64,000 nt of DNA, from NCBI RefSeq assembly GCF_014154935.1, contig NZ_JACEHH010000044.1:1-64000 (forward strand). The letters run 5' to 3'. The translations under genes were made by a program, and so were the position numbers. Positions 7,139 to 16,388 of this stretch are shown here, in pieces; the first letter of the stretch is position 1, and each line of letters begins with the position of its first letter. The notes under the pieces were generated by a model, which saw nothing but the letters and a program-made list of their open reading frames with translations, did not search any database and had not been told where the DNA came from. This DNA is from Stieleria mannarensis (GTDB lineage Bacteria; Planctomycetota; Planctomycetia; Pirellulales; Pirellulaceae).

Positions 7139-10100
7139 TCAATCGACGCGACCGTCCCGCACCTCGGACTCCGCCCCCGATTCCGTCTGTTCGGCCTTGG
7201 TCCGATCGTTTTCGCTTTTGTCCAACATCCCGACCAGCGAATCGTCTTCGCCATCCTCCTCCTGCTCCAGTTCATCAAGCACCAGCAGCGGATCGACCAA
7301 ACTCCAGGCCGGCAGGTGCGCCAATAAACTGGTCGCCAACAATCCGCCGCGGACCGTCCACATGACATAGCCGACTGAAAGGGCACTGGAGAATCCGGCA
7401 AAGGTCCCCGCGAACACATAAGGTGTGTTGATGCCGTCGTTGATGTCGTCTTGCATGTCCTGCATGTCGCTCCACAGCAGTTTGCTGTCGAATCGTTCCA
7501 GCCCCAGGTGACTCACGACCGATCGGCCGGCCCCCGTTCGGGCCAATTTGCCGGCGGCGTCAACCTGCAGAGTCGATGACGACGTACGCGTCTCCTCCTC
7601 TTGCTCTCCCGCAGCGGCACTTTCTGTCTGGCGTTGCGGCACCACGCTGATCGCCACGAGAGCATCTTCGCCGACTTGGACCACGTCGCGACCGGCGAAA
7701 ACCAATTGTGATTCGGCTGCCGGTTCGCTCATGATCACCGTCACGGACGCGTCTTCCGATTCGGTTTCGGTTTCCTCTTCGGCTTCTTCTTCCTCCTCCT
7801 TCGCAGGTTCATCCGCGACTTCCTCGGGCTCCGCATTCGCGCTGGCGATGTCGGTCGGATTGATCGGCATCAGCACTTCGATCACAACGGTCGCCGAAGC
7901 GCTGGTCGCGGTGCCGTCGGTCACGGCATAGGAGAACGTCACCAGCCCGGAGAATGAGGCTGCCGGAGTGAACTGGAACGAACCGTCCGCCCCCAGTATC
8001 AGCGTTCCTGAGGAAGGGCCGCCGACCGGCACCACGGTGAGCGAATCTCCATCGACGTCAACGTCATTGGCCAACAAGCCGGCCGCGGTGACCTTCAACG
8101 TGCTGTCGGGATTCATGGTGAACCCATCGTTCACCGCTCGTGGGGAATCGTTGACCGGCGAAATGTTGAGGGGCACGGTTTCAGTGGTCGAGCCGATGAA
8201 ATCACTTGCCAGGAGAGTCAGCGTGTCTCCGCCGTTGATATCCGCCAGCCCCTGGTAGACCAGACCGTTGGTCGCCGCCAACGTCGTGTTCAACCGGGCG
8301 AGCGTGGTGGTGACGGTCACTGACGAGCGACCATTCCCGATGACGTCGGCTGCGGTGACCCCGCCGGCAACGCTGACGTCCAACGTCAACGTCCCACGTG
8401 AGACATTCAGCGAGAATTGGATCGTCCCCGCACCGATGTCGGCATCGCTGACGCTGATTCCATGAATCGCAAGAGGCGTGTCTTCGGCCGCCGTCTGCGT
8501 CCCGGGTGCGTTGATCGCAGGCGGCGAATTGACCGAGGTGATGGCAATCGTCGCAGTCGCCACGTTGCTGTTCGAACCGCCATCGTTGGCAACCACGTCA
8601 ATCACACGCGTGGTGGTGTTCGGCGCCGCCGACGCGTTGGAGTACCGGATCGTACGCAACACCTGCTGGTAATTGGCAACCGAGTCGGTGCCCGAGAGTG
8701 TCAATGTACCGCCGGCATAGGCGGCTGAAAGGCTTGTACCGGAGGTATCCGCGACCAGCGATTCATCGGCCCCATCGAGCGGATTGGTGATGGTGACCGT
8801 CAAAAAACTCAAATTCGCCGAGTCCACGTCATTCAGGATGGCGTCTGAAAAGTCGCTGATCAGCACCGCACCGCCGCCTTCGACAAACGTCGCACTATAG
8901 TCCCCGCCGCTTGCTCCGCTGGAATCATTGGCATCAAGATCCAGACTGGGTGCATTGTTGACTGTCGATACGCCCACGATCGCGGTCGCCGTGTTGCTGT
9001 TGGTCGCTCCGTCGTTGGCGACGAATTGGATGGTCCGCGTCGAAGAATTGGGAGTAAGCGACAAATTGTTGTAGCGGATTGTCCGCAGGACTTGTTGATA
9101 ATTGGCGACGGTATCGGTACCGGTCAATGACAACACGCCGCCGGAGTAACTGGCCGAAACACTCGTTCCTGTCGTGTCGGCCGACAACGTCTCGGCGACA
9201 CCGTCGAGCAGGTTGGTGATCGTCACGGTCAGCGACGTCAGACTAGCGTTGTCGACGTCGGACAACAGCGCGTCGGCCGCATCGGCGATCAGCACCGCAC
9301 CGCCACCTTCGACGAACGTCGCTCCATAATTTGCCCCGCCCTGTCCGCTGGAATTGTCGGCATCCAAATCCAGACTCGGGGCATTGTTGACCGAAGAAAT
9401 GGTCACGCGGGCCGTTGCAACGTTGCTATTGGACACCCCGTCATTTGCGACGAATTGAATGACTCGCGTCACCGGATTCGGGAGCAGCGAGACATTGTCA
9501 TACCGGACCGTCCGCAGGACTTGCTCATAGTTCGAGACGGTGTCAAGACCGGACAAGGTCAGAGTCCCCGCGAAGTACGTCGCTGAAATCCCCGTTCCGG
9601 TGGTGTCGGCACTCAACGACTCGGCGAGGCCACCCAGCAGATTCGTAATCGTGACGGTCATCGAAGTGAGGCTTACGCTGTCGATGTCGCTCAAATCTGC
9701 ATCGATCGGATCGGCGATCAACACCGCACCACCGCCTTCGACAAACGTCGCACGATAGTCCCCGCCGCTTGCTCCGCTGGAATCATTGGCATCAAGATCC
9801 AGACTGGGTGCATTGTTGACTGTCGATACGCCCACGATCGCGGTCGCCGTGTTGCTGTTGGTCGCTCCGTCGTTGGCGACGAATTGGATGGTCCGCGTCG
9901 AAGAATTGGGAGTAAGCGACAAATTGTTGTAGCGGATTGTCCGCAGGACTTGTTGATAATTGGCGACGGTATCGGTACCGGTCAATGACAACACGCCGCC
10001 GGAGTAACTGGCCGAAACACTCGTCCCCGTCGTGTCGGCCGACAACGTCTCGGCGACACCGTCGAGCAGGTTGGTGATCGTCACGGTCAGCGACGTCAGA

Positions 10101-13100
10101 TTAGCGTTGTCGACGTCGGACAACAGCGCGTCGGCCGCATCGGCGATCAGCACCGCACCGCCGCCTTCGAAGAATGTCGCATTGAAGTTCGCCCCGGTCG
10201 CCCCGCTGGAATTGTCGGCGTCCAGGTCGATTACCGGGGCATCGTTTTGTGCCGTGACGTTCAATTGAATCAGCCCGTCGGACGGACCGGTACCGACGGC
10301 ATCTTCGATGTGGACGGTGATCTGAGAGTTGACGTCGTTGTCGGTGGCCGGAGTGAACGCGACCGCGGCCAAGGCCGCATTGACATCGACCACCGTGCCG
10401 CTGACTTGCCAGACGCCTGTCCCCGCCGCGTAGGTGCTGGTCGACGCCCCGAACGTTCCCGTGGTGAGGCTCCCCGTGGCGGGCAAGTTCAACGTCAAGG
10501 TCGCCGTGATCGTTTCTCCGCTGTCAGAATCCGTCACCACGATATCATCGATCGCGACGGTCGAATCGTCTTCGGTATAACCGATCGACTGGTTCATGTT
10601 TGTCGCCAGCGGAGCCGTATTGACGCTCACAACGGTGACCTGATGCGCGGGCGTGAACGTCAGTTTGTCGGTCAGTGTCAGTCCGTCGCTGCTGGAGACG
10701 ATCTTGTCGATGTAGTTCCCCGCGCTGTCGTATCGAATCAGTTCCGCGAGGTCGCTGCTGACGACATACAGATTGCCGTCGGCTCCCCAACGGATTCCGC
10801 CGGGTCCGTCCAAGCCTCCCAGTCCGCTGGTGACGAAAGTCCCCAACGACGCCCCGCTCGTCCCGTCGAATTTCAGCACCGCGTTGCTGTTGGCCGAACC
10901 GACATACAGATGTCCGTCGGAACCGAAATCAAATCCGCGCGGGCCATTGAGTCCCCCGGAACCGGCAGCAACAAATGCGTCAATGAACGCCCCCGTCGTA
11001 CCGTTGTAGCGGAGAATGCTGTCGGTAAAGTCACTTGCCACATACAGATGTCCGTCGGGGCCGAACATCAAATCGCTCGGCCGATCCATGCCTCCCAATC
11101 CGGCAGTGACGAACACATCGATGAATGCTCCGGTCGTGCCGTCGTAACGCAGGACTTGATCGGTGGATCGGCTGGCGACATAGAGATTGCCGTCGGGACC
11201 AAAGGCCAATCCCGTCGGGTTGTTGACCCCACCGCTGCCGGACGCGACAAATTCACTGACAAAGGCCCCCGTGTCGGGATCATATCGCCGAACGTTGTCG
11301 GAGAATTTCCCGACCACGTACAGAAGCCCGTCGGGACCGATCTCAACCCCGCCGCCGCCCTGCAGTGCCGGCGAGCTGCCGATCACGGTTTCGTACGCGC
11401 CGGTCGAAGCATCATAGCGATAGACAGGATTCGAATTATTGGTCGTCAAAAACAGATCGCCGGACATCCAAGTCCCATCCTCGTCGGTCGCCGAAACCAG
11501 GATGTTGTGCGTCAGTCCGGCAACGGTATAGGTGTGCGTCACACTGGTCGCGGATCCCGCATACACATCGGTCGTCCCATCTCCCCAATCGACGCGCCAT
11601 TGAGTCAGCGTGTCATCGCCGGGATCGGTTGCGGCCAAATTCAAGGTGTACGTGGCGTTTTCGATGACGCTTGCGTTGCCCGTGACCGACAGTGACGGCG
11701 CTTTGTTTTGCACGGTGAGGCTGGTGGTCTGTGTGACGATTCCGCCGCGACCGTCATCGACGCGCAGCCCGATGGTGTACGTGCCATCGTCGTCGATTCC
11801 GAAACTGGCCAGCGTCGCCCAGTCGACCACGGCAGTCGCAGTCGTGGTCGCCGGCTCGTCGGTCTCGCCGAACAATCCATCGTTGTCCAGGTCCCAGGCG
11901 TACGTCAGCGTGTCCCCGTCCGCATCGGATGAACTGGAACCGTCCAGCGAAAGCGAGTCGCCTTCGTCGATCACGTACGGTGCGCCGGCGCTCAAATCCG
12001 CCACGGGAGCGGTGTTGGCGACCGCTGTCCCATACTGCCGAAGAAAGACGCCGGAGTCGTCTTCGTGTCCGATTTGATCCCCTTTGCCACTCCAGACGAC
12101 GACGAAATTGTTCAGATCGTGCATCGCGACCGACGATTTTTCCTGCGTCTGGCCACCCGTGACGCTGGCCTGCAGTTCACCGGAGACCGAGGCGCCGGAC
12201 GAGTTGTACGTCCTGAAGAAGACTCCCACGCCATTTTGGTCAGCTGCCGTGTAGCTGATGATGTAGTTGCCCGATGCATCCATCGCAATCGAAGGCTGAA
12301 TGCTCTGCGTCGTCCAGCTGACGTCCGCCGCGGCCGACATCACATCATTGTCTTGAATCAATCGCTGCCAGATCCCCTCTTCGGTCGACTTGTTTTCGCG
12401 GTACGCAATGACGTAGTCGTTGTTCGACATCACCGCGACAGCGACTTCGCTGCCGTCCGCACCGCCCACGTTCAGATCCAGTTTTGCCGCGACTGCCGTT
12501 CCCGAACCGAAGTCGTACTTGCGACCGAACAAATCCGGGCCATCCTTCCATACCACCACGAACCGACCGCCGGCGTTGATGTCGATCGCCGCATCAGTCG
12601 CGGTCGCAGCGGTGTCCACGGACAGCAATGTGGTCGAAAGCTGATCGCCGACGGGTGTGGACGTGAAGTCAAAACTCCGCGCGTAGATGCCTTCGGTCGC
12701 CCCGTCGCTTTCCCATGAGAGCACGATTTGATTTGCGTCGTTGGCCGCGATCGAGACATTCGTCTGGGTCCCCGATTCCTGTCCCGTGTTGACCAGAATG
12801 TCCGAACTGTCGAGGGCCGTTCCGGATGCATCAAACCGCCGAAGATAGATTCCTGATCCGTCGGCATCATCAGAAACAAAGGCGATCGCAAACCGCCCGG
12901 TGTCGTCGGCAGCGACAACGGCGAGTTTCTGATCACCGATCGAGTTGACGTTGACTTGAAACTCGCTGCCCAGCTTGCTGCCCGACGAGTCGAACCTCTG
13001 GGCCATGACCGCCGTCCCGTTCCCGTCGTAGGCCGCGTCAACCCAGACGACGATCGAATTGCCCAAGCCATCGACGGCCACCGCCTGGTGAGCGTTGTCC

Positions 13101-13948
13101 AACGATTGAACTCCCGTCGTCGTGGTGTTAACAAGCAATTCGCTGGTCGGCGAAATCTCCGGCGTCGTCAACAATCCCATCCAGCCAGCTTGCGAAGCTT
13201 CACCGTGCAAGATCTTTGATTCGACATCGCCAAACCGGTACTCCAAGTCCCAGTCCCCGCCCAGCGACTCGTGACCGGTATCATCGGTTGACGCCGCCAC
13301 GTCCGCGCCGGTCAACGCCGCAATCGCCTGAAGCATGTCCACGCCGGATTGCGTCTCAGCCAGCTCGCACCCATACAACAGCAAATCCGCCTGGTCGGTC
13401 AGCGACCATTTCCACTTTGCCAGTTCGCCGGCGTATCCATCCAAATTGCCGGCATCCAATGTCGTGTTTCCCAACCGCAACTTGGCATCGTTGCCGTGCG
13501 ACAACAGATGAACGGCATCGACGTCCGCATAGCTTTCCAAGATTTCGCTGATCTGCTCCACACCGCCACGGGATGCATCCAACAGATAAATCTCCAGATC
13601 CGCCGACTCATTGCCCGACCGCAACTCATCGATCAGCTGCTGGTAGCCCTCCACAGCCTCGTCGACGAAGACCAGCTCCAGTCGAGTTGTCCGTTGTCCG
13701 TCATCTGAATCCGCGTGTTCGAACGGTGAGGGCGAAGCGGACTCCGGTGTCATCACATCGACAACCAGAGCCTCTTGTTCGGTCGTTGCTCCATCGGCGT
13801 CCTGAACGACCGGCGGCGCGATCGGAGTCGCACTGAGCATCAAGCGTTTTTCTAAGACCGCAGCGTCCAGCAAGTATTTTCCGGGCCTGATTGACTCAGG
13901 ATCCGTTTTCGATTGTCGACGTGGCCAGCTGAAAAAACGCCAGGACAT
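7139..13948 (-). CDS. Giant DUF4347 surface protein with PKD, propeller and repeat domains
   Basis: 2269 residues, starting at ATG 13948. A basic N-terminus is followed by LEKRLMLSATP (residues 32-42), the planctomycete LEPR-like export/anchoring motif. Residues about 70-235 are a DUF4347 domain (IYLLDASRGGVEQI, HLLSHGNDAKLRLG, LLLYGCELAE). Then come a region of beta-propeller-like repeats, PKD-type domains (DGSSSSDADGDTLTYAWD; WRVDWGDGTTDVYAG), and an NHL-like six-repeat propeller (YRYDASTGAY, FGPDGNLYVAS). Four 143-residue cadherin-like units and two further Ig-like units with acidic DxD calcium-type motifs follow. The C-terminus has a Glu-rich stretch, then a membrane-type segment (AGFSSALSVGYVMWTVRGGLL) and an acidic tail. 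It is probably a cell-surface adhesin or matrix protein. Confidence 0.9.
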   Translation of the reverse strand: MSWRFFSWPRRQSKTDPESIRPGKYLLDAAVLEKRLMLSATPIAPPVVQDADGATTEQEALVVDVMTPESASPSPFEHADSDDGQRTTRLELVFVDEAVEGYQQLIDELRSGNESADLEIYLLDASRGGVEQISEILESYADVDAVHLLSHGNDAKLRLGNTTLDAGNLDGYAGELAKWKWSLTDQADLLLYGCELAETQSGVDMLQAIAALTGADVAASTDDTGHESLGGDWDLEYRFGDVESKILHGEASQAGWMGLLTTPEISPTSELLVNTTTTGVQSLDNAHQAVAVDGLGNSIVVWVDAAYDGNGTAVMAQRFDSSGSKLGSEFQVNVNSIGDQKLAVVAADDTGRFAIAFVSDDADGSGIYLRRFDASGTALDSSDILVNTGQESGTQTNVSIAANDANQIVLSWESDGATEGIYARSFDFTSTPVGDQLSTTLLSVDTAATATDAAIDINAGGRFVVVWKDGPDLFGRKYDFGSGTAVAAKLDLNVGGADGSEVAVAVMSNNDYVIAYRENKSTEEGIWQRLIQDNDVMSAAADVSWTTQSIQPSIAMDASGNYIISYTAADQNGVGVFFRTYNSSGASVSGELQASVTGGQTQEKSSVAMHDLNNFVVVWSGKGDQIGHEDDSGVFLRQYGTAVANTAPVADLSAGAPYVIDEGDSLSLDGSSSSDADGDTLTYAWDLDNDGLFGETDEPATTTATAVVDWATLASFGIDDDGTYTIGLRVDDGRGGIVTQTTSLTVQNKAPSLSVTGNASVIENATYTLNLAATDPGDDTLTQWRVDWGDGTTDVYAGSATSVTHTYTVAGLTHNILVSATDEDGTWMSGDLFLTTNNSNPVYRYDASTGAYETVIGSSPALQGGGGVEIGPDGLLYVVGKFSDNVRRYDPDTGAFVSEFVASGSGGVNNPTGLAFGPDGNLYVASRSTDQVLRYDGTTGAFIDVFVTAGLGGMDRPSDLMFGPDGHLYVASDFTDSILRYNGTTGAFIDAFVAAGSGGLNGPRGFDFGSDGHLYVGSANSNAVLKFDGTSGASLGTFVTSGLGGLDGPGGIRWGADGNLYVVSSDLAELIRYDSAGNYIDKIVSSSDGLTLTDKLTFTPAHQVTVVSVNTAPLATNMNQSIGYTEDDSTVAIDDIVVTDSDSGETITATLTLNLPATGSLTTGTFGASTSTYAAGTGVWQVSGTVVDVNAALAAVAFTPATDNDVNSQITVHIEDAVGTGPSDGLIQLNVTAQNDAPVIDLDADNSSGATGANFNATFFEGGGAVLIADAADALLSDVDNANLTSLTVTITNLLDGVAETLSADTTGTSVSASYSGGVLSLTGTDTVANYQQVLRTIRYNNLSLTPNSSTRTIQFVANDGATNSNTATAIVGVSTVNNAPSLDLDANDSSGASGGDYRATFVEGGGAVLIADPIDADLSDIDSVSLTSMTVTITNLLGGLAESLSADTTGTGISATYFAGTLTLSGLDTVSNYEQVLRTVRYDNVSLLPNPVTRVIQFVANDGVSNSNVATARVTISSVNNAPSLDLDADNSSGQGGANYGATFVEGGGAVLIADAADALLSDVDNASLTSLTVTITNLLDGVAETLSADTTGTSVSASYSGGVLSLTGTDTVANYQQVLRTIRYNNLSLTPNSSTRTIQFVANDGATNSNTATAIVGVSTVNNAPSLDLDANDSSGASGGDYSATFVEGGGAVLISDFSDAILNDVDSANLSFLTVTITNPLDGADESLVADTSGTSLSAAYAGGTLTLSGTDSVANYQQVLRTIRYSNASAAPNTTTRVIDVVANDGGSNSNVATATIAITSVNSPPAINAPGTQTAAEDTPLAIHGISVSDADIGAGTIQFSLNVSRGTLTLDVSVAGGVTAADVIGNGRSSVTVTTTLARLNTTLAATNGLVYQGLADINGGDTLTLLASDFIGSTTETVPLNISPVNDSPRAVNDGFTMNPDSTLKVTAAGLLANDVDVDGDSLTVVPVGGPSSGTLILGADGSFQFTPAASFSGLVTFSYAVTDGTATSASATVVIEVLMPINPTDIASANAEPEEVADEPAKEEEEEAEEETETESEDASVTVIMSEPAAESQLVFAGRDVVQVGEDALVAISVVPQRQTESAAAGEQEEETRTSSSTLQVDAAGKLARTGAGRSVVSHLGLERFDSKLLWSDMQDMQDDINDGINTPYVFAGTFAGFSSALSVGYVMWTVRGGLLATSLLAHLPAWSLVDPLLVLDELEQEEDGEDDSLVGMLDKSENDRTKAEQTESGAESEVRDGRVD
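8527..10243 (-). repeat. Four 429-bp coding tandem units (ABAB arrangement)
   Basis: Four head-to-tail units of 429 nt (143 codons) inside the DUF4347 gene. Units one and three (protein order) are almost identical, and units two and four share their first part. Sequence near 8882-9300 matches sequence 858 nt (two units) further along almost base for base. This shows recent duplication of a two-unit block or gene conversion. Boundaries are approximate. Confidence 0.85.
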
Positions 13949-14141
13949 CTCGTTCGGCTCGAGGGCGGGTGGAAATAGGTAACTGCGTTCATGAAACCTA
14001 CGTCATTTTCCGTCGCCAGCCCCCCATTTCGCCCGTGACTGATGCACCGATCGGACGGTTCCGTCTGACTCGAACGATTCTTGCGGTCCCAAATGTGACA
14101 CGTTCACCATGACGCGACACTCGGCCAACGCTGCGGAGCCG

Positions 14142-15659
14142 CTAATCGATGACGTCAACCGTCCCGTTGTGCATGTCATAAACCGCGCCGACGATACGCA
14201 CTTGCCCCGCCCCGATGCTCTGGCGGACGTCCGCAATGCTGGAGAGTTTTTGAACGGCGTGGATGACGTTGGTCCGCACGCATCCACTAACCCGCTCGGC
14301 ATGCTCGGTGTCCTCGGGCAAACTCTTCAGTGCTGGCTCGATCCGCTTGATCAACGCGACGACCTCCTTGGGCTGTTCGCTGGGGTTATCAAAGTGATCG
14401 ACGGTCGCCTTGACGGCTCCGCAACCGGTGTGCCCCAGGATCAGCACCAGCGGCGTCTGGAGATAGTGCACGGCATACTCGATGCTGGCGGTGACATCGG
14501 TGTCGACCACGTTGCCCGCAACACGGATGACAAACAAGTCACCGAATCCCTGGTCGAACAATAACTCCGGCGGAACACGCGAATCGCTGCAGCCGAGGAC
14601 GACAGCAAACGGATGCTGGCCCTGTTCCAGTTGGGCTCGCCAGTTGCGTGTTTCATGCGGGTGGATGGATTTGCCGGACACAAACCGGGTGTTGCCCTCT
14701 TTGAGACGTTTGAGCGCAGCGGCGGCCGCAGGAAGCGTCTCGACTCCCGGTGATCGCATCCCGAGTGCAACGTCGCTGACGGCCGAGACTGCCCGAAGCC
14801 GCTGACAATCTGTCCCATCCACTCGCATTTGCTTTGCCAGTCGCAATCGCAACTCGGCATACATCGGATCGGCCGAACGGTTCTGGGTTTCATGGGGATC
14901 GGCCTGGTAATCGTACAGCTCCCTGGCCGCGATCCTGTTGTACTGGTTGACCCACTCGGTGTAGCGATATTGATCGGTGCGATACGAATACCCGATGGAA
15001 CCACGGTTCTTGAAAACGGTGAGGGCTCCGTCGCGAATCTGATCCGCCGTGCCTTTGATCAGCGGGACCAGACTTCGTCCACTGATGGTCTCCGGAATCT
15101 CAATCCCACACAGCTCGCACAACGTCGGAAAGAGATCGATGGACTCAACCGGCGACGACGTCGATGCGGTCGCCTTGCCCGCAGCCGGACGTAGGATCAA
15201 CGGCACCCGAGTGGCATGTTCCAGCGGGCTGTTCACTCCCCACATGCCGTGATCGCCAAGATGAAAGCCGTTGTCACCCAACAGGACAACCGTTGTCTTG
15301 TCGGCTAATCCAAGGGTTTCCAATTCGGCAAGTAACAATCCGATCTGGGCATCGACATAAGAAACCGAAGCGTAGTAGCCATGAATGATCTCGCGCTGCA
15401 ACGCCTCCGAGAGCGGCCCTTGTTGTGGCACGCCTTCGAAACCTCGCAACAACCCGGCTTCATGAACGGAAAACCCGCTCGCGTAATCGATCACGCCCCG
15501 ATGTGACGCCAACGAGAACTGATCCCGCCGATAAAGCTCCCAATACTTTTTCGGCGCGACCAACGGAGGATGCGGTTTCGTGAAACCGACCGCCAAGACT
15601 CTGAAGGGACCATGGAGCGATCCGGCGATCGAGATTCCGCCGATCACACCGCCAGCCAA
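14142..15659 (-). CDS. Sulfatase remnant fused in frame to beta-carbonic anhydrase
   Basis: One open frame of 505 codons. Residues about 21-280 are the C-terminal two thirds of an iduronate-2-sulfatase-like protein (LAVGFTKPHPPLVAPKKYW; LGDNGFHLGDHGMWG; ATRVPLIL; ELYDYQADPHE). The formylglycine half is absent, and the usual lysine after MWG is replaced, so it cannot be an active sulfatase. Residues about 300-505 are a complete beta-carbonic anhydrase: CSDSR (zinc Cys 357, Asp 359, Arg 361) and GHTGCGAV (His 410, Cys 413), plus an ALKRLKEGNTRF start typical of the family. The first 18 residues come from antisense of the adjacent hydrolase fragment. The carbonic anhydrase may be translated alone from ATG at 14759 or 14828. 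The chimera probably arose by deletion. Confidence 0.85.
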   Translation of the reverse strand: MAGGVIGGISIAGSLHGPFRVLAVGFTKPHPPLVAPKKYWELYRRDQFSLASHRGVIDYASGFSVHEAGLLRGFEGVPQQGPLSEALQREIIHGYYASVSYVDAQIGLLLAELETLGLADKTTVVLLGDNGFHLGDHGMWGVNSPLEHATRVPLILRPAAGKATASTSSPVESIDLFPTLCELCGIEIPETISGRSLVPLIKGTADQIRDGALTVFKNRGSIGYSYRTDQYRYTEWVNQYNRIAARELYDYQADPHETQNRSADPMYAELRLRLAKQMRVDGTDCQRLRAVSAVSDVALGMRSPGVETLPAAAAALKRLKEGNTRFVSGKSIHPHETRNWRAQLEQGQHPFAVVLGCSDSRVPPELLFDQGFGDLFVIRVAGNVVDTDVTASIEYAVHYLQTPLVLILGHTGCGAVKATVDHFDNPSEQPKEVVALIKRIEPALKSLPEDTEHAERVSGCVRTNVIHAVQKLSSIADVRQSIGAGQVRIVGAVYDMHNGTVDVID

Positions 15660-15927
15660 AGGCTACACGTTCGTGTATGCGGAAAGCCCGCTCGTGGTCA
15701 AACGCGGCGGCGTCTATTTCCGTTTTGAACAATTGGAAGTCTTTCGATCTGACGATCCGCTGAAGTGGAGCGGTCCGCCGGTCGCGCGTCTGGCACCGCG
15801 AGATCCGCTCAAGCGACTCGCCCCGGAAATTGTCACCCACGATGGCCAAGACTATCTGGTTGCATACCAATGGCGTGGTCGCGATCCACGAGGAATCTAT
15901 CTGGCCCCTCTCGCCTGGGAACCATGA
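15594..15927 (+). pseudogene. C-terminal fragment of a glycosyl hydrolase-like propeller protein
   Basis: About 110 codons reading LKGPWSDPAIEIPP, then SPLVVKRGGVYFRFEQLEVFRSDDPLKW, ending LVAYQWRGRDPRGIYLAPLAWEP. This is the end of a GH43/GH32-like five-bladed propeller. The catalytic N-terminal part is missing, because the sequence upstream abruptly becomes the antisense of the sulfatase remnant. The break lies between about 15,585 and 15,605. An ATG at 15580 lies within the junction, so a short peptide could be made, but not a working enzyme. Family assignment is tentative. Confidence 0.65.
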
Positions 15928-15983
15928 CGCGCCCAGACATCACCCGTCTGTACAAGAGATTCCGTTGTCGGCCGGCCAAACGT

Positions 15984-16019
15984 AGCGAATTTCACCAGAA
16001 GGTGGCTCGCTTGTTTTTT
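15984..16019 (+). terminator. Intrinsic terminator built from a repeat-like hairpin
   Basis: Stem AGCGA (15984-15988) with TCGCT (16007-16011), inner stem CACC/GGTG, loop AGAA, then TGTTTTTT (16012-16019). It would stop plus-strand transcription after the hydrolase fragment. The segment 15981-16005 resembles the dispersed hairpin repeat at 3847 (shared GTAG and CCAGAAGGTGG), so a mobile repeat appears to have become a terminator. Confidence 0.65.
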
Positions 16020-16025
16020 CCACGC

Positions 16026-16388
16026 TCAGCAGACGCAATGCTCACTGAGCCAATCGATAAGCGATTTGGGGTTAAAGGGTTTCATGAGAAAACAGACGGC
16101 ATGAAATCTCTCCAGTTCTGCCAAGACATCTTCGTCCCGGTGCCCGCTGATCAAGACCGTCGGAACCGCCCGTCCTTCTTTGGTCAATTGCTTCAACAAA
16201 TCGATGCCACTTTTTCCCGGCAGACGCAAATCCACCACCATCGCGTCCGCCGTTTGTTCAGCCTCATCATGCAGAAACTCCTCGGCACTTGCCGCACAAT
16301 GCGTTTCAAACCCGAACGCACTGAGCAACACGCTGACCGACTGCTGAACGGCCACGTCGTCGTCAACCACCCAAACTTTGGCTTTCAT
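16026..16388 (-). CDS. Single-domain response regulator (FixJ-type receiver)
   Basis: A 120-residue CheY-like receiver domain with the acidic pocket D9-D11, phospho-acceptor D53 in VVDLRLPGKSG, S81 and the conserved K103 in MKPF. The VDDD/DLRLPG pattern resembles FixJ-type receivers, but there is no DNA-binding domain. It therefore works through phosphotransfer or protein contact, or needs another output protein. Its start codon lies inside the end of the histidine kinase gene (26-nt overlap), which indicates translational coupling and a cognate pair. Confidence 0.93.
   Translation of the reverse strand: MKAKVWVVDDDVAVQQSVSVLLSAFGFETHCAASAEEFLHDEAEQTADAMVVDLRLPGKSGIDLLKQLTKEGRAVPTVLISGHRDEDVLAELERFHAVCFLMKPFNPKSLIDWLSEHCVC

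Noticed and set aside
10247-11695. 482-residue open frame on the plus strand inside the giant gene
   Set aside because: It is antisense to the DUF4347 protein, whose repeats and domains are clearly coding. The Arg-rich composition of the plus frame is typical of GC-rich shadow frames.
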